A stretch of DNA of 64,000 bases from Fictibacillus sp. FJAT-27399 (GCF_001510655.1 NZ_LMVC01000002.1:1152379-1216378), one strand, 5' to 3'; positions 27,498 through 37,843 are shown, numbered from the stretch's first letter. The notes: generated by a model not told the origin, from the letters alone. Numbers and translations are program-made.

Positions 27498-28283
27498 ATG
27501 AAATTTAAATTTGCCGCTGTGTTCAGTTTATTGCTGGTTAGTCTTCCGATTGCTGCGCACGCGAACGGCGGACAGAACAGCAGCCTTGAAAACGTCACTC
27601 AATTATCGGATAAAGCGCTGGAGCTTGCCAAAGAGGAACGGTATAAAGAAGCGAGCGAAGTCCTTTTCTATTTGTCATCTCAATTTGGTAAGGGCGCCCT
27701 GAAGTCCGAATTGGCTGAAGATAAAATCCGCATGGTTGATGTCACAGTAGAAGATACAATTGAAACGCTTGGAAAAGCTGAAGAACCGCGCGACGTTAAA
27801 CTCCACCGGCTTACAGGTGTAAGGCTGCTTGTCGACGCCTTGATTTCCGACCATCAGCCGCTGTGGAAACAAACGGAGTATCAGCTCATCAATCCATTAA
27901 AGCACATGCAGCTGGCTTTACGGAAGAATCATAATCAGGAATACCAGGAGGCGGCAAACGAGTTTCTGGCCAACTACGCCATGATCCGCCCGGCAGTCAG
28001 CATGGACGTTGAAGATACTTTTTTTGATCAGGTGGATAAAGATATCGAGTTCATCGACAGCAGCCGGACCAGCATTTTCACATCCTCAGCGGACAAGAAG
28101 AAACTTGAATCCGTGAGGGCCGATTTTGAAAAACTGTTTGCTGCAAAAGAAGACAACTCTGAACCTTCCCTGTTCTGGCTGATCTTTTCCATCGGGGGAA
28201 TCATCTTCTCTACATTATTTTATGTAGGATGGAGAAAATACAAAGCGGAGAAGGAAAACGTGAAGGCTGTAGATAAGCGGTAA
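27498..28283 (+). CDS. ypjB: Sporulation protein YpjB
   Basis: A 261-aa protein with an N-terminal signal peptide (residues 1-22, ending AHA-NGG), a helical extracytoplasmic domain and one C-terminal membrane helix (about 226-244) with a basic cytoplasmic tail. The ATG at 27498 follows GGGAGGGACAAGGA. It matches the YpjB family by position and layout; B. subtilis ypjB is reported as sporulation-related, with an undefined role. Confidence 0.8.
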   Translation: MKFKFAAVFSLLLVSLPIAAHANGGQNSSLENVTQLSDKALELAKEERYKEASEVLFYLSSQFGKGALKSELAEDKIRMVDVTVEDTIETLGKAEEPRDVKLHRLTGVRLLVDALISDHQPLWKQTEYQLINPLKHMQLALRKNHNQEYQEAANEFLANYAMIRPAVSMDVEDTFFDQVDKDIEFIDSSRTSIFTSSADKKKLESVRADFEKLFAAKEDNSEPSLFWLIFSIGGIIFSTLFYVGWRKYKAEKENVKAVDKR

Positions 28284-28293
28284 AGCATTCTGA

Positions 28294-28322
28294 TTGACAT
28301 ATATATGGCGATAATCATAAAA
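28294..28322 (+). promoter_or_regulatory. Possible promoter of the zinc peptidase gene
   Basis: TTGACA at 28294-28299 and ATAAAA after 17 bases; the -10 match is poor. Confidence 0.35.
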
Positions 28323-28356
28323 TTAAAGTAATTACTATAGTGGAGGAATGCTATAA

Positions 28357-29034
28357 ATGTCTTTTCTCATCTATTTTGCATTGTTGCTGATCATCCCGAT
28401 CTGGGCACAGATGAGGGTGAAAAGCACGTATAAAAAGTACGCAAAAGTTGAAAACTCAACCGGAAAAACAGGGGCGGAAGTCGCCCGTGAAATACTGGAC
28501 CGCAACGGGCTATACAATGTCGCGGTTGAGCCGGTCAGAGGGCGGCTGTCCGACCATTATGACCCGCGTTCAAAAGTTGTCCGCCTATCCGAAGAAAACT
28601 ATTACGGCCATTCCATTGCAGGATCTGCAGTAGCCGCCCACGAAGTCGGCCATGCCATTCAGGATAAGGAAAGCTACGCGCCGCTGCGTTTCCGGCATGC
28701 ACTAGTGCCGGTTGCTAACTTAGGTTCCAACTTTGCTTATCTTTTGATCATTGCAGGAGCTATTTTCGCCTCTGCTAACCTTCTTTTAGTGGGTATTATC
28801 TTCATGGCAGCCGCGGTTCTCTTTCAGCTGGTCACACTCCCGGTCGAATTTAACGCAAGCAGCCGGGCGATGAATCAGATCGTATCCACCGGTATGATCC
28901 GCAACAACGAAGAGCGCCAGGCAAGAAAAGTCCTTAATGCCGCTGCACTGACATATGTAGCAGCAGCATTGGTCGCTGTATTGGAGCTTCTACGCTTCGT
29001 GCTCATGTTTGCTGGAATGAATAATGACGATTAA
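28357..29034 (+). CDS. YugP-type zinc metallopeptidase
   Basis: A 225-aa membrane protein of the YugP (neutral zinc metallopeptidase) family: an N-terminal membrane helix, then HEVGH at residues 95-99 in AAHEVGHAIQ, followed by two central helices and a C-terminal helix. The motif order fits HtpX-like membrane proteases. In B. subtilis the gene between ypjB and ypjC is not of this type as far as I recall, so this is a local difference. Its substrates are unknown. Confidence 0.88.
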   Translation: MSFLIYFALLLIIPIWAQMRVKSTYKKYAKVENSTGKTGAEVAREILDRNGLYNVAVEPVRGRLSDHYDPRSKVVRLSEENYYGHSIAGSAVAAHEVGHAIQDKESYAPLRFRHALVPVANLGSNFAYLLIIAGAIFASANLLLVGIIFMAAAVLFQLVTLPVEFNASSRAMNQIVSTGMIRNNEERQARKVLNAAALTYVAAALVAVLELLRFVLMFAGMNNDD

Positions 29035-29040
29035 ATGACG

Positions 29041-29068
29041 AAACCCCTGCTCAGGCAGGGGTTTTATT
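29041..29068 (+). terminator. Intrinsic terminator after the zinc peptidase gene
   Basis: AAACCCCTGC / GCAGGGGTTT stem with a 4-nt loop, then TTATTG. Confidence 0.85.
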
Positions 29069-29218
29069 GTTTTTTGTGGTGCGATGGATGAAGAATGCGG
29101 GTATGTGAGCGGAATTGATTCAATTGAGTGAAGAATTGAACCGTAGAAAAAATAATTAAACCAAACTAGCGGTTATTTGAACCACACTGAATATTCTTTC
29201 AATTTCACACAGCTGCTG

Positions 29219-29256
29219 CAAAAAAAGCGTGCTGAAGTCTGATTACTTCAACACGC
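29219..29256 (-). terminator. Intrinsic terminator of ypjC (reverse strand)
   Basis: On the reverse strand GCGTGTTGAAG pairs with CTTCAGCACGC and is followed by a run of Ts (29219-29226). It lies beyond repeat B, about 90 bases after the ypjC stop. Confidence 0.75.
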
Positions 29257-29270
29257 CTTCCTTCAGTTGG

Positions 29271-29347
29271 GATCCAGATTCAGCGCCTAAAGACTCGATG
29301 ACTTCACTCTCTCACCCCAACACAAAAACCTTGCGCTTCAGCTTTTC
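29271..29347. repeat. Bacillaceae intergenic repeat, copy B
   Basis: ATCCAGATTCAGCGCCTAAAG, then ACTCGATGACTTCAC, CCCAACACAAA and TTGCGCTTCAGCTTTTC: the same ordered blocks as in copies A and C, shortened. It ends at the stop codon of ypjC. The remaining gap (29069-29218) shows nothing recognisable. Confidence 0.6.
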
Positions 29348-30220
29348 TCATATCCCTATCGGATTCTTATCACTATCGAGTGTGAAGCCTTCTCCGAGGA
29401 CTTCGTGTACGTCGTTAACGGTTACGAAGGCATGGGGATCGACCCGTTCAATTACTTGCTTAAGCCGGACGATTTCGTTACGCGCGAACACGCAATAAAG
29501 AACTTCTTTCTGGCTGCCAGTAAAGCTTCCTTTAGCGCTGAGCAAGGTCGCGCCGCGGTCGAGTTCTTTCATGATCAGTGCAGCGATCTCGGTATTTTTT
29601 TCGGAGATGATCATTGCGGCTTTGCCGGCATAGGCGCCTTCCTGCATAAAGTCGATGACGCGGGCGCCGACAAAAACGGCGACAAGTGTGTACATCGCTT
29701 CTTTGTAGTTGAGGTAAACTAGCGACATCGTGATGACCACCGCGTCAAACATAAACATGGTCTTTCCCATGCTCCAGCCGAAGAATTTATGGCCGAGCCT
29801 CGCAATAATATCGACACCGCCTGTCGTTCCCCCGAAACGGAAGATGATTCCTAGGCCGATACCGATGAAAACCCCGGCAAAAAGAGCGGCGAGAGGCATG
29901 TCCTGTTTTAAATTAATAGTAAGAGTTGAATAACGCTGGAAGAGGAACAAGAACAGTGAAACACCCAGCGTGCCGATCATCGTATAAATGAATGCGTTTT
30001 TTCCAAGCAGCTTCCATCCTACAAAGAAAAGAGGGATGTTGAGGGCGAGGTTGGAATAGGAAGGGTCAATATGGAACAAAAAGTAAAGAATAAGGGTGAT
30101 TCCTGTAAATCCGCCCTCTGCCAGATTGTTTGCCATATTGAAGTGAACGATGCCAAATGAAAAGATGGCGGAACCAAATAAAATAAAAAATACGTTTTTG
30201 CTGCGAATCGGAAATGTCAT
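29348..30220 (-). CDS. ypjC: YitT/DUF2179 family membrane protein YpjC
   Basis: A 290-aa protein with five or six N-terminal helices and a soluble C-terminal DUF2179 domain (from about residue 200; AMIISEKNTEIAALIMKELDRGATLL in parts). RFGGTTGGVDIIARL is the family's conserved membrane motif. The start has AGGAGG upstream on the reverse strand. Transport or c-di-AMP-related roles have been suggested for relatives; nothing here decides it. Confidence 0.86.
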   Translation of the reverse strand: MTFPIRSKNVFFILFGSAIFSFGIVHFNMANNLAEGGFTGITLILYFLFHIDPSYSNLALNIPLFFVGWKLLGKNAFIYTMIGTLGVSLFLFLFQRYSTLTINLKQDMPLAALFAGVFIGIGLGIIFRFGGTTGGVDIIARLGHKFFGWSMGKTMFMFDAVVITMSLVYLNYKEAMYTLVAVFVGARVIDFMQEGAYAGKAAMIISEKNTEIAALIMKELDRGATLLSAKGSFTGSQKEVLYCVFARNEIVRLKQVIERVDPHAFVTVNDVHEVLGEGFTLDSDKNPIGI

Positions 30221-30365
30221 TTATGTGCCTCCTGAGACTAATGCGATACCCTGTTTGCGTTTTCATTATAAAGGAAAAAGAAGGGGGGTTCAATCGCTCG
30301 TGAAATTTGTCAAATGTCTTATTCTTCGCTAACATAAACGTAGGATTGTCGAAGAGGTGATATCG

Positions 30366-30704
30366 TTGAAAAAAACCATGCAGGAAATGCAGCAAGAAGT
30401 TGATACATATATCGGCCAGTTTAAAGAAGGGTATTTCAGCCCCCTTGCGATGATGGCCAGGATGACAGAAGAGCTTGGCGAGCTTGCTCGTGAAGTTAAC
30501 CACTATTACGGTGAAAAACCGAAAAAATCCACTGAAAAAGAGCAGACCATTGAAGAAGAATTGGGTGATATTTTATTTGTCTTACTATGTTTTGCCAATT
30601 CACTAGATATTAGTATGGAAAAAGCCTTTGATATGGTCATGAATAAGTTTAATACGAGAGATAAAGACCGATGGACGCGCATCGAAGAAGGAGAGGAAAA
30701 GTAG
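30366..30704 (+). CDS. ypjD: MazG-like nucleotide pyrophosphohydrolase YpjD
   Basis: A 112-aa all-alpha NTP pyrophosphatase of the MazG type; the metal-binding EExxE / ExxD pattern is seen in [12 protein letters not shown] and [12 protein letters not shown]. The TTG at 30366 follows AGAGGTGA; the alternative GTG at 30357 overlaps that site. dapB starts directly after. Probably cleaves non-canonical nucleotides; substrate not determinable. Confidence 0.9.
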   Translation: MKKTMQEMQQEVDTYIGQFKEGYFSPLAMMARMTEELGELAREVNHYYGEKPKKSTEKEQTIEEELGDILFVLLCFANSLDISMEKAFDMVMNKFNTRDKDRWTRIEEGEEK

Positions 30705-30705
30705 C

Positions 30706-31509
30706 ATGAGCAAACAAATAACCATTGTCATTGCCGGGCCAAGAGGAAAAATGGGGCGTGAAGCCGTGAACTTGGTCAACGAAACTCCACATTTTACACT
30801 TTTAGCAGTGATTGATTCCAGACATGCAGGAATGAAACTGAAAGATCTGGAGGGAATGCCATCCCTCGATATTCCGGTATACGATGACGCAACACTTTGC
30901 TTTTCAGAAATCAGGCCGGATGTTTTGATCGATCTTACGAAGCCTGAGATCGGGAAAGTCCATCTTGAACAGGCGCTCGAGCATAATGTCAGGCCTGTCA
31001 TCGGAACGACAGGCTTCTCGGATGAGGATTTAGAGCGCCTGAAAAACCTCGCTCAAGAAAACGAACTGGGGGCGATCATCGCCCCCAACTTTGCGGTTGG
31101 TGCCATCTTAATGATGAAGTTTGCTCAGATGGCTTCCAAGTATTTGCCTAATGTTGAGATTATCGAGAAGCACCACGACCAAAAACTCGATGCCCCATCC
31201 GGAACGGCTTTGAAGACAGCACAGCTGATCAGAGAGGTCAGAGAGCCAAAATCCCAAGGGCATCCTGATGAGAGAGAAGATCTTCCTGGAGCAAGGGGTG
31301 CTGAACTTGATGGAATACGGATTCACAGTGTCAGGCTGCCGGGGCTTGTTGCCCACCAGGAAGTCATTTTAGGCGGAGAGGGACAAACCTTAACGATCAA
31401 ACATGATTCGATGAACCGTGCTTCGTTTATGCCTGGTGTTAAGATGGCGGTAGAAGCGGTTGTAAATGTGGATCATCTCGTGTATGGCTTGGAAAATATT
31501 ATAGAGTAA
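30706..31509 (+). CDS. dapB: 4-hydroxy-tetrahydrodipicolinate reductase
   Basis: A 267-aa NAD(P)H enzyme of the lysine/diaminopimelate route, also needed for dipicolinate in spores. The nucleotide-binding [22 protein letters not shown] and the substrate motif [15 protein letters not shown] are present. Start one base after the ypjD stop region; first of a long head-to-tail series dapB-mgsA-bshB1-bshA-cca-birA. Confidence 0.97.
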   Translation: MSKQITIVIAGPRGKMGREAVNLVNETPHFTLLAVIDSRHAGMKLKDLEGMPSLDIPVYDDATLCFSEIRPDVLIDLTKPEIGKVHLEQALEHNVRPVIGTTGFSDEDLERLKNLAQENELGAIIAPNFAVGAILMMKFAQMASKYLPNVEIIEKHHDQKLDAPSGTALKTAQLIREVREPKSQGHPDEREDLPGARGAELDGIRIHSVRLPGLVAHQEVILGGEGQTLTIKHDSMNRASFMPGVKMAVEAVVNVDHLVYGLENIIE

Positions 31510-31523
31510 AAGGTGGGGGAACG

Positions 31524-31940
31524 ATGAGAATAGCTTTGGTTGCGCATGATAATAAAAAACAGGAAATGATTAACTTTTCCATGGCTTATGAACCGATTTT
31601 AAGAAAACACGAGCTGTTTGCCACTGGAACGACCGGGCAAAAGATAATGGACGCAACCGGACTGGACATCCATCGGTTCCAATCAGGCCCGCTTGGCGGG
31701 GATCAGCAGATCGGTGCACTGATCGCTCAGAATAAAATGGATCTGGTGCTCTTTTTTAGGGACCCATTAACTTCGCAGGCGCATGAACCGGACATCTCTG
31801 CACTCATCCGTCTCTGTGATGTATATCAGATTCCTGTCGCGACGAACGTGGCGAGTGGGGAACTTTTTATCCGGGCGATGGAGCGAGGCGATTTCAACTG
31901 GAGAAATATTATTAAAGAAAGAGAAGGAAATCAATCATGA
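31524..31940 (+). CDS. mgsA: Methylglyoxal synthase
   Basis: A 138-aa enzyme converting dihydroxyacetone phosphate to methylglyoxal. [10 protein letters not shown] at the N-terminus, TGTTGQKI and [14 protein letters not shown] (phosphate site) and [15 protein letters not shown] are conserved. The stop overlaps the bshB1 start by 4 bases (ATGA). Being joined to bacillithiol genes makes sense, because that thiol detoxifies methylglyoxal. Confidence 0.97.
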   Translation: MRIALVAHDNKKQEMINFSMAYEPILRKHELFATGTTGQKIMDATGLDIHRFQSGPLGGDQQIGALIAQNKMDLVLFFRDPLTSQAHEPDISALIRLCDVYQIPVATNVASGELFIRAMERGDFNWRNIIKEREGNQS

Positions 31941-32629
31941 ACAAAGAGAGCTGGCTGGCTGTCGGCGCCCATTCTGACGACGTTGAGATCGGAATGTCAG
32001 GTACGATAGCGATCCATACGGCCAATGGCGGCAAGGTTTCAATCTGTGACCTGACAAGAGCCGAACTGTCTTCCAATGGAACAGTGGAGCTGCGCAAGGA
32101 AGAAGCAGGCCATGCGGCAGAAGTTATAGGTGTTTCCGAGCGTTTGAATCTTGAGCTGCCGGACAGAGGTCTGTTGATGAAAGAAGAATACATACTGGCG
32201 ATCGTTTCATTGATCAGGCGCAAGAAGCCTGATTGTCTCTTTATCCCGTATTGGGAGGACCGCCATCCCGATCATGGCAACTGCTCAAGGCTCGCAGAGG
32301 AAGCCGCTTTTTCAGCCGGGGTGAGGAATATTATTGATCCTGACAACCTGCCGCCACACAGGGTAAAGAAAATCTATTATTATTTTATCAATGGTTTTCA
32401 TAAGCCTCAGATATTGGTCGATGTTTCAAGCGTCTATGAGAAGAAGAAAGCTGCGCTTCAATGCTATAAGAGCCAGTTCATAAAGCAGGATGACAGCTTT
32501 GATACACCGCTGGTCAACGGCTATATCGAGTCGGTGAGCGCGAGGGAGAAGATGTTCGGGCAGGAAGCGGGCGTAGACTATGCGGAAGGCTTTATGATGA
32601 AGAAACCCCTGTTATTAAAGAAATTATAA
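31937..32629 (+). CDS. bshB1: Bacillithiol synthesis deacetylase BshB1
   Basis: A 230-aa zinc deacetylase of the PIG-L/LmbE family that removes acetyl from GlcNAc-malate. The zinc motif appears as [13 protein letters not shown] (family AHxDD) with the third ligand in [12 protein letters not shown]. Step two of bacillithiol synthesis; the enzyme for step one (BshA) is encoded just downstream. Confidence 0.95.
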   Translation: MNKESWLAVGAHSDDVEIGMSGTIAIHTANGGKVSICDLTRAELSSNGTVELRKEEAGHAAEVIGVSERLNLELPDRGLLMKEEYILAIVSLIRRKKPDCLFIPYWEDRHPDHGNCSRLAEEAAFSAGVRNIIDPDNLPPHRVKKIYYYFINGFHKPQILVDVSSVYEKKKAALQCYKSQFIKQDDSFDTPLVNGYIESVSAREKMFGQEAGVDYAEGFMMKKPLLLKKL

Positions 32630-32640
32630 GGAGAACAGCT

Positions 32641-33768
32641 ATGAAGCTTAAAATAGGAATCACTTGTTATCCTACTGTAGGTGGATCGGGTGTTGTAGCA
32701 ACTGAGCTCGGAAAACTGCTGGCAGAAAAGGGGCATGAGATCCATTTTATCACTTCGAGCCTGCCGTTTCGGCTCGGGAAAGTATACGCCAACATCTTTT
32801 ATCATGAGGTTGAGGTGAACAACTATTCTGTTTTTAAATACCCGCCATATGATCTGGCATTGGCTAGCAAGATGGCGGAGGTCGCCAAACGCGAGAAACT
32901 TGATATCATCCACGCGCATTATGCCATTCCTCATGCGATCTGCGCTTTTCTTGCCAAGCAGATGGCCGGCGAACAACTAAAGATTGTGACGACACTGCAT
33001 GGAACCGACATCACGGTGCTTGGATACGATCCTTCACTGAAAGAGATGATCAAATTCGGCATCGAGAATTCAGATGCGGTGACCGCTGTTTCTAACAGTC
33101 TGAAGGATGATACCTATAAGCTGCTCGGCGTAAAGAACGAGATTCAACCGATCTACAATTTTGTCGATGAACGGGAATACTTTAAGCAGGAAGCTACACA
33201 TCTTAAAAAGGGATACGGCATTAAACCGGAAGAAAAGGTGATCATCCATATCTCCAATTTCCGTTCAGTCAAACGGGTGCCGGATGTCATCATGGCTTTC
33301 CATAAGATCGTGAGCACGATTCCTGCCAAACTTCTCTTGATCGGAAACGGGCCGGAATTTACGGTAGCCTGCAAAATGGTGCAGGAACTGGATATCGAGG
33401 ATCATGTACTTTTTCTCGGCAAGCAGGAAAATGTGGCAGAACTATTTTCGATCAGTGATTTAAAGCTCCTCCTTTCTGAGAAAGAAAGCTTCGGCCTTGT
33501 TCTTCTTGAAGCTATGGCGTGCGGGGTGCCCGTTGTTGGTACGAATATTGGCGGCATTCCAGAAGTGATCCTGGACGGAGAGACCGGCTATATCTGCGAG
33601 CTGGGAGACATAGACGGCATCGCAGCGGCCTCCCTTTCTATTCTGACTGATGAGAACAAAAAGCAGACGTTCGCCTATCAAGCGATGCAGCACGTCAGGG
33701 ATCATTTCCATTCTTCTAAGATTGTAGGAGATTATGAGGATTTATATTACAGTGTGCTAAAAGGATAG
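32641..33768 (+). CDS. bshA: N-acetyl-alpha-D-glucosaminyl L-malate synthase BshA
   Basis: A 375-aa GT4 glycosyltransferase joining UDP-GlcNAc and L-malate, the first step of bacillithiol synthesis. [16 protein letters not shown] near the start, TTLHGTDIT and the EX7E motif [13 protein letters not shown] are all seen. The ribosome binding site is AAGGAG, 7 bases before the ATG. Confidence 0.97.
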   Translation: MKLKIGITCYPTVGGSGVVATELGKLLAEKGHEIHFITSSLPFRLGKVYANIFYHEVEVNNYSVFKYPPYDLALASKMAEVAKREKLDIIHAHYAIPHAICAFLAKQMAGEQLKIVTTLHGTDITVLGYDPSLKEMIKFGIENSDAVTAVSNSLKDDTYKLLGVKNEIQPIYNFVDEREYFKQEATHLKKGYGIKPEEKVIIHISNFRSVKRVPDVIMAFHKIVSTIPAKLLLIGNGPEFTVACKMVQELDIEDHVLFLGKQENVAELFSISDLKLLLSEKESFGLVLLEAMACGVPVVGTNIGGIPEVILDGETGYICELGDIDGIAAASLSILTDENKKQTFAYQAMQHVRDHFHSSKIVGDYEDLYYSVLKG

Positions 33769-33775
33769 GATAATC

Positions 33776-34963
33776 ATGAGCGATCTTTTTGCCGGAGCAC
33801 ATATTATCATGGACCGGCTGATGCAAGCCGGCTACCAGGCGTATATGGTTGGCGGATGTGTGAGGGACTACCTTTTGAACCGGGACATCGGAGATATTGA
33901 TATCGCCACCTCTGCGCTTCCAGAAGAGGTGTGTTCGCTTTTTGCAAAAACGATCCCTGTCGGCATGGAGCACGGGACCGTTATCGTGCGTGAACAGCAT
34001 AATTCATATGAGGTGACTACTTTCAGAAAAGAAGGCACTTATGTTGACCGCCGTCATCCTTCTTCTGTGGAGTATATTGATTCATTGTTCGAAGATCTTT
34101 CAAGAAGAGATTTTACGATCAATGCCATGGCGATGGATGCGGCCGGAAATTTGCACGATCCGTTCGGCGGACGGCAGCATTTAAAGGAAAAGAAAATCAA
34201 AACGGTCGGAGACGCTGAAAAGCGGTTTATGGAAGACCCGCTCCGTATCATGAGAGCTCTCCGTTTTTGGGCTGTCTTGGGTTTTACACTTGAAGAGAAA
34301 ACAGAAAAAGCGGTTAAAAGACTGGCTGATGAATTAAAAGAGATTGCAGTGGAACGCCTCGCTGCTGAGTTTATAAAACTTTTAAGAGGTATAGAAGCAT
34401 CTTCATGCCTCAGGTTTATGTTTGAAACAGGGGTGGTTTCCTCCCTTCCTGAGCTCAACCGTTTCAGGAGCTCTTCAGAACGATTGCATGCTTTGGAGTG
34501 GGCCTGCTTGGAGAGTGATGAAGAAAGGTGGGCCGCGCTGCTGTTTCTCCTTGGGGAGGAAGATCCAGCCGTCTTCCTGAAAGCTTGGAAGCAGTCCAAT
34601 TCTTTGATCCGTTCGGTACTGCAGCTCATCCGTTATCTGGACAAGGAGGAACTGCGGCCGCACGATCTTTATGAATTGGGAGAATTGCAGGCAGTGTCCT
34701 GTCAGAGGGTGAGAAATGCACTGAAGGGACGGATTGTGGATGAGGATCTTGTTTCTGTTCAGCAGCGCTTTCAAAAACTGCCGATTCATCAGCGGAAAGA
34801 GCTTGCTGTAAACGGGAAGGACATCGTAAGTCTTGATGAATCAGAGAAAGGCCCCTGGATACAGGAGATGCTGCAGAGGATCGAACACGGGGTAGTTGAA
34901 GGAAAAGTTCTAAATGAAAAAAGGGCCATCTTGGAGTGGGTGAGGAGTTGGAAGGGAAAATGA
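33776..34963 (+). CDS. cca: CCA tRNA nucleotidyltransferase
   Basis: A 395-aa enzyme adding or repairing the 3' CCA of tRNA. Class II motifs: GGCVRDYLLNRDIGDIDIAT (catalytic DxD), RRDFTINAMAMD, and DPLRIMRALRFWAVL. Length fits Gram-positive single-enzyme CCA-adders. The birA start overlaps its stop (ATGA). Confidence 0.96.
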   Translation: MSDLFAGAHIIMDRLMQAGYQAYMVGGCVRDYLLNRDIGDIDIATSALPEEVCSLFAKTIPVGMEHGTVIVREQHNSYEVTTFRKEGTYVDRRHPSSVEYIDSLFEDLSRRDFTINAMAMDAAGNLHDPFGGRQHLKEKKIKTVGDAEKRFMEDPLRIMRALRFWAVLGFTLEEKTEKAVKRLADELKEIAVERLAAEFIKLLRGIEASSCLRFMFETGVVSSLPELNRFRSSSERLHALEWACLESDEERWAALLFLLGEEDPAVFLKAWKQSNSLIRSVLQLIRYLDKEELRPHDLYELGELQAVSCQRVRNALKGRIVDEDLVSVQQRFQKLPIHQRKELAVNGKDIVSLDESEKGPWIQEMLQRIEHGVVEGKVLNEKRAILEWVRSWKGK

Positions 34964-35934
34964 GACAGCATTTGCTTCAGATGCTTATTGAGAATGGAAA
35001 TACGTTTGTTTCCGGACAGCAGATCAGTGATGAGCTGAATTGCTCCCGTACGGCGATCTGGAAGCATATCACAGAGCTGAGGAAAGAAGGATACGTGATT
35101 GAAGCCGTACAGCGGAAAGGCTATCGTATCGTGTCTTCTCCCGACCGCGTGACTGAGCATGAGATCAGCGCCCGTCTGAAATCAGATGTATTAGGCAAGA
35201 ACATCGTGTATGAAGAATCGGTGAAAAGCACACAGGAAATCGCACAAAAGCTTTCTTATGAACAAAAGCCGGAGGGTACGCTTGTAGTTGCTGACGAACA
35301 GACAGGCGGCAGGGGCAGACTAGGAAGGCCATGGCAGTCTCCAAAGGGCACCGGAATCTGGATGAGCCTCATCCTGCGGCCGGAAATCCCCCTTCAAAAA
35401 ACGCCGCAGCTCACTCTTCTCGCTGCTGTCAGTGTCACGAAAGCAATCTACAAAGTGACAGGGCTGCATGCAGAGATCAAATGGCCGAACGATATTTTGA
35501 TCAACGGCAAAAAAACAGTCGGCATTCTGACGGAGCTTCAGGCGGAATCTGATCGCGTGCACGCTGTGATCATCGGGATTGGCCTGAACGTGAATGTAAC
35601 AGGCGAGGATTTTAATGAAGATGTCAGGAAGATCGCAACATCGCTGAAGATCGAATCAGGAAATGAGACGAAAAGAGCCGATCTGATCGCAGCCATTCTT
35701 GAAGAGATGGAAGTTCTTTATCGTGAATATTTAAACAATGGCTTTGGGCTGATCAAACTGTTGTGGGAAGGATATGCCCACAGCATCGGAAGGCGAATCA
35801 AAGTGAGGACAGCGAGCCAGCAGCTTGAGGGCGTGGCCAAAGGAATTACTGATGAAGGCATCCTGCTCCTTGAAGATGATAATGGAAAGGTGCATTCGAT
35901 CTATTCAGCGGATATTGAGATACCCGGAACATAA
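34960..35934 (+). CDS. birA: Biotin--protein ligase and biotin operon repressor BirA
   Basis: A 324-aa bifunctional protein: N-terminal winged helix (residues 1-60; SGQQISDELNCSRTAIWKHI), then the ligase domain with GGRGRLGRPWQSPKG and KWPNDILINGKK, and a C-terminal SH3-like domain. I chose the ATG at 34960 that overlaps the cca stop; a GTG at 34936 or TTG at 34948 in the same frame are possible. It biotinylates carboxylases and represses biotin genes. Confidence 0.95.
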   Translation: MRQHLLQMLIENGNTFVSGQQISDELNCSRTAIWKHITELRKEGYVIEAVQRKGYRIVSSPDRVTEHEISARLKSDVLGKNIVYEESVKSTQEIAQKLSYEQKPEGTLVVADEQTGGRGRLGRPWQSPKGTGIWMSLILRPEIPLQKTPQLTLLAAVSVTKAIYKVTGLHAEIKWPNDILINGKKTVGILTELQAESDRVHAVIIGIGLNVNVTGEDFNEDVRKIATSLKIESGNETKRADLIAAILEEMEVLYREYLNNGFGLIKLLWEGYAHSIGRRIKVRTASQQLEGVAKGITDEGILLLEDDNGKVHSIYSADIEIPGT

Positions 35935-35959
35935 ATAATATGGTACATTATTAAGTGTA

Positions 35960-36110
35960 GAAAAGGTGGTATCCCGCAGTGCGGGAACTGCACTTTCTTT
36001 GAACGTGTGACAGATAGCTTTACATCTGCCTAGATCCATCAAGGACCGGGACAGAGGGATTGGAAATGTTAAAGATGCAATGGACCCCTCTGCTTATTTG
36101 AGGGGTTTTT
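35960..36110 (+). promoter_or_regulatory. Structured leader of panBCD (pan-motif type candidate) with an attenuator
   Basis: The 208-bp gap before panB can form several hairpins: CCCGC-agt-GCGGG (35973-35985 region), CAGAT / ATCTG near 36011-36028, and a terminator CCCCTC / GAGGGG (36085-36105) followed by five Ts. CAGAGGG (36052-36058) is complementary to CCCTCTG (36086-36092) in the terminator, and GGGACAGAGG (36048-36057) to CCTCTGTTCC (36111-36120), so exclusive folds exist. A pan RNA motif upstream of panBCD is described in Firmicutes; I cannot check the consensus here. Confidence 0.5.
36084..36110 (+). terminator. Conditional terminator in the panB leader
   Basis: Stem CCCCTC / GAGGGG with a 9-nt loop followed by TTTTT, 33 bases before the panB start. 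Confidence 0.75.
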
Positions 36111-36142
36111 CCTCTGTTCCTCCCAAAAAAGGAGGAAAAAGG

Positions 36143-36976
36143 ATGAAGACCACGCAAAGTTTTTCGGCTATGAAGCAGCAGAAAGAAAAGATCACGATGA
36201 TTACTGCATACGACTTTCCATCAGCCCAGCTCGCCGAACGAGCGGCAGTGGATATGATTCTCGTCGGCGATTCGCTCGGAATGGTGGTACTTGGGTACGA
36301 TTCGACAGTACCGGTAACCGTAGAGGATATGATCCATCATGCCCGCGCTGTAAAACGAGGGGCACCGAACACGTTTATCGTGACTGATATGCCCTTTATG
36401 AGCTACCATGCCGGCAGAGCGGAGACGGTGAAGAACGCAATGAGGATCATGCAGGAAACAGGTTCCCATGCTCTTAAGCTTGAGGGTGGAAAGAATGTGA
36501 TCGAAACGATCGGATATTTAGTGGATGCGGGCGTTCCAATCATCGGCCACCTCGGGCTTACACCTCAGACAGCTGGCGTGCTTGGCGGCTATAAAGTACA
36601 GGGAAGAGAATCGAAAAAGGCAAAACAGCTGCTCCAGGATGCCCTAGCGATCGAAGAGGCGGGAGCTTTCGCTCTTGTGCTTGAATGTGTACCGAAACAG
36701 CTGACACAGCTCGTTGCGGAGTCTGTGAAAATTCCTGTTATCGGCATTGGTGCAGGGAATTCTGCCGACGGCCAGGTGCTCGTGTATCATGACCTGGTCG
36801 GTTACGGTTTTCATCATGTTCCGAAATTTGTGAAGATGTTCGCCCATTCGGCGGAGGCTATGCAAAAGGGGATTGCAGACTTTATTGCTGAAGTAAAAGA
36901 AGGAACGTTTCCTGCTGAAGAGCATTCATTTACGATGAAGCCGGAAGAAGCAGAAGCGCTGTACGGAGGGAAATAA
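36143..36976 (+). CDS. panB: 3-methyl-2-oxobutanoate hydroxymethyltransferase
   Basis: A 277-aa TIM-barrel enzyme making ketopantoate. [38 protein letters not shown] and PVIGIGAG are typical. The ATG at 36143 follows AAAAGGAGGAAAAAGG; the frame is open upstream but runs through the attenuator. First gene of panBCD. Confidence 0.97.
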   Translation: MKTTQSFSAMKQQKEKITMITAYDFPSAQLAERAAVDMILVGDSLGMVVLGYDSTVPVTVEDMIHHARAVKRGAPNTFIVTDMPFMSYHAGRAETVKNAMRIMQETGSHALKLEGGKNVIETIGYLVDAGVPIIGHLGLTPQTAGVLGGYKVQGRESKKAKQLLQDALAIEEAGAFALVLECVPKQLTQLVAESVKIPVIGIGAGNSADGQVLVYHDLVGYGFHHVPKFVKMFAHSAEAMQKGIADFIAEVKEGTFPAEEHSFTMKPEEAEALYGGK

Positions 36977-36977
36977 A

Positions 36978-37838
36978 GTGAAAATCATCACAAGTATCAG
37001 CGAGATGAGGGCGTTCAGTGCTGAAGCGAAGACCGGGGGTAGGACCATTGGCTTCGTACCGACGATGGGCTATCTACACGAGGGGCACGCCTCACTTTTG
37101 GAACGCGCGGGAAAAGAGAATGCTCTTACCGTACTGAGTATTTTTGTCAATCCGCTCCAGTTTGGCCCAAACGAAGATTTTGACCGTTATCCGAGGGATT
37201 TTGAACGAGACGAACGAGTGGCCCTGAACTATGGTGTGGACGCTTTGTTTTATCCGGAGGTACAGGATATGTATCCTTCCGAGCCTTCAGTCACCATGAG
37301 GGTAAACAAGAGGGTGGGTGCTCTTTGCGGAAGAACGAGGGAAGGCCATTTTGACGGCGTGGCCACCGTTTTGACCAAGCTGTTTCATATCATCTCACCT
37401 GACAGGGTTTATTTCGGGATGAAAGATGCACAGCAAGTGGCGGTCGTGGAAGGGTTGATCTCAGACTTGAACTTTCCGGTCGAACTCGTCCCTTGTCCTA
37501 CCGTCCGAGAAGAAGACGGGCTCGCAAAAAGTTCAAGGAATGTTTATCTTTCACCTCAGGAGAGGCAGGAGGCGCCTGTCTTATACCGGTCGCTCCAGGA
37601 GGCAGCAGCTCGTCTCTTGGAAGGGAAAAATGTTATACACATCAAAGAAAAAATGATAGAGTATTTAGAGGAGCATACAAGCGGGAAAGTGGACTATTTT
37701 GAGATATTGTCCTATCCGGAACTTGAAGAAGCTTCAGCAGCAGACCAGAAAAAGATCATCGCGCTCGCCGTTCAGTTTAAGAATGCGAGACTGATTGATA
37801 ATCTAACCATAATTCCTGATGGAAGGAACCATAGGTGA
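36978..37838 (+). CDS. panC: Pantothenate synthetase
   Basis: A 286-aa ATP-dependent ligase joining pantoate and beta-alanine. The HIGH-like motif is in [14 protein letters not shown] and the KMSKS-like motif in [15 protein letters not shown] start one base after the panB stop. It overlaps the panD region: the panD start follows by 5 bases. Confidence 0.97.
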   Translation: MKIITSISEMRAFSAEAKTGGRTIGFVPTMGYLHEGHASLLERAGKENALTVLSIFVNPLQFGPNEDFDRYPRDFERDERVALNYGVDALFYPEVQDMYPSEPSVTMRVNKRVGALCGRTREGHFDGVATVLTKLFHIISPDRVYFGMKDAQQVAVVEGLISDLNFPVELVPCPTVREEDGLAKSSRNVYLSPQERQEAPVLYRSLQEAAARLLEGKNVIHIKEKMIEYLEEHTSGKVDYFEILSYPELEEASAADQKKIIALAVQFKNARLIDNLTIIPDGRNHR

Positions 37839-37843
37839 TTCAT

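Noticed and set aside
35965-36005. T-box-like antiterminator (AAAGGTGGTATCCCGC) before panB
   Set aside because: There is no room for the T-box stem I upstream (35 bases to the birA stop) and the terminator is 80 bases away; a pan-type leader explains the site better.
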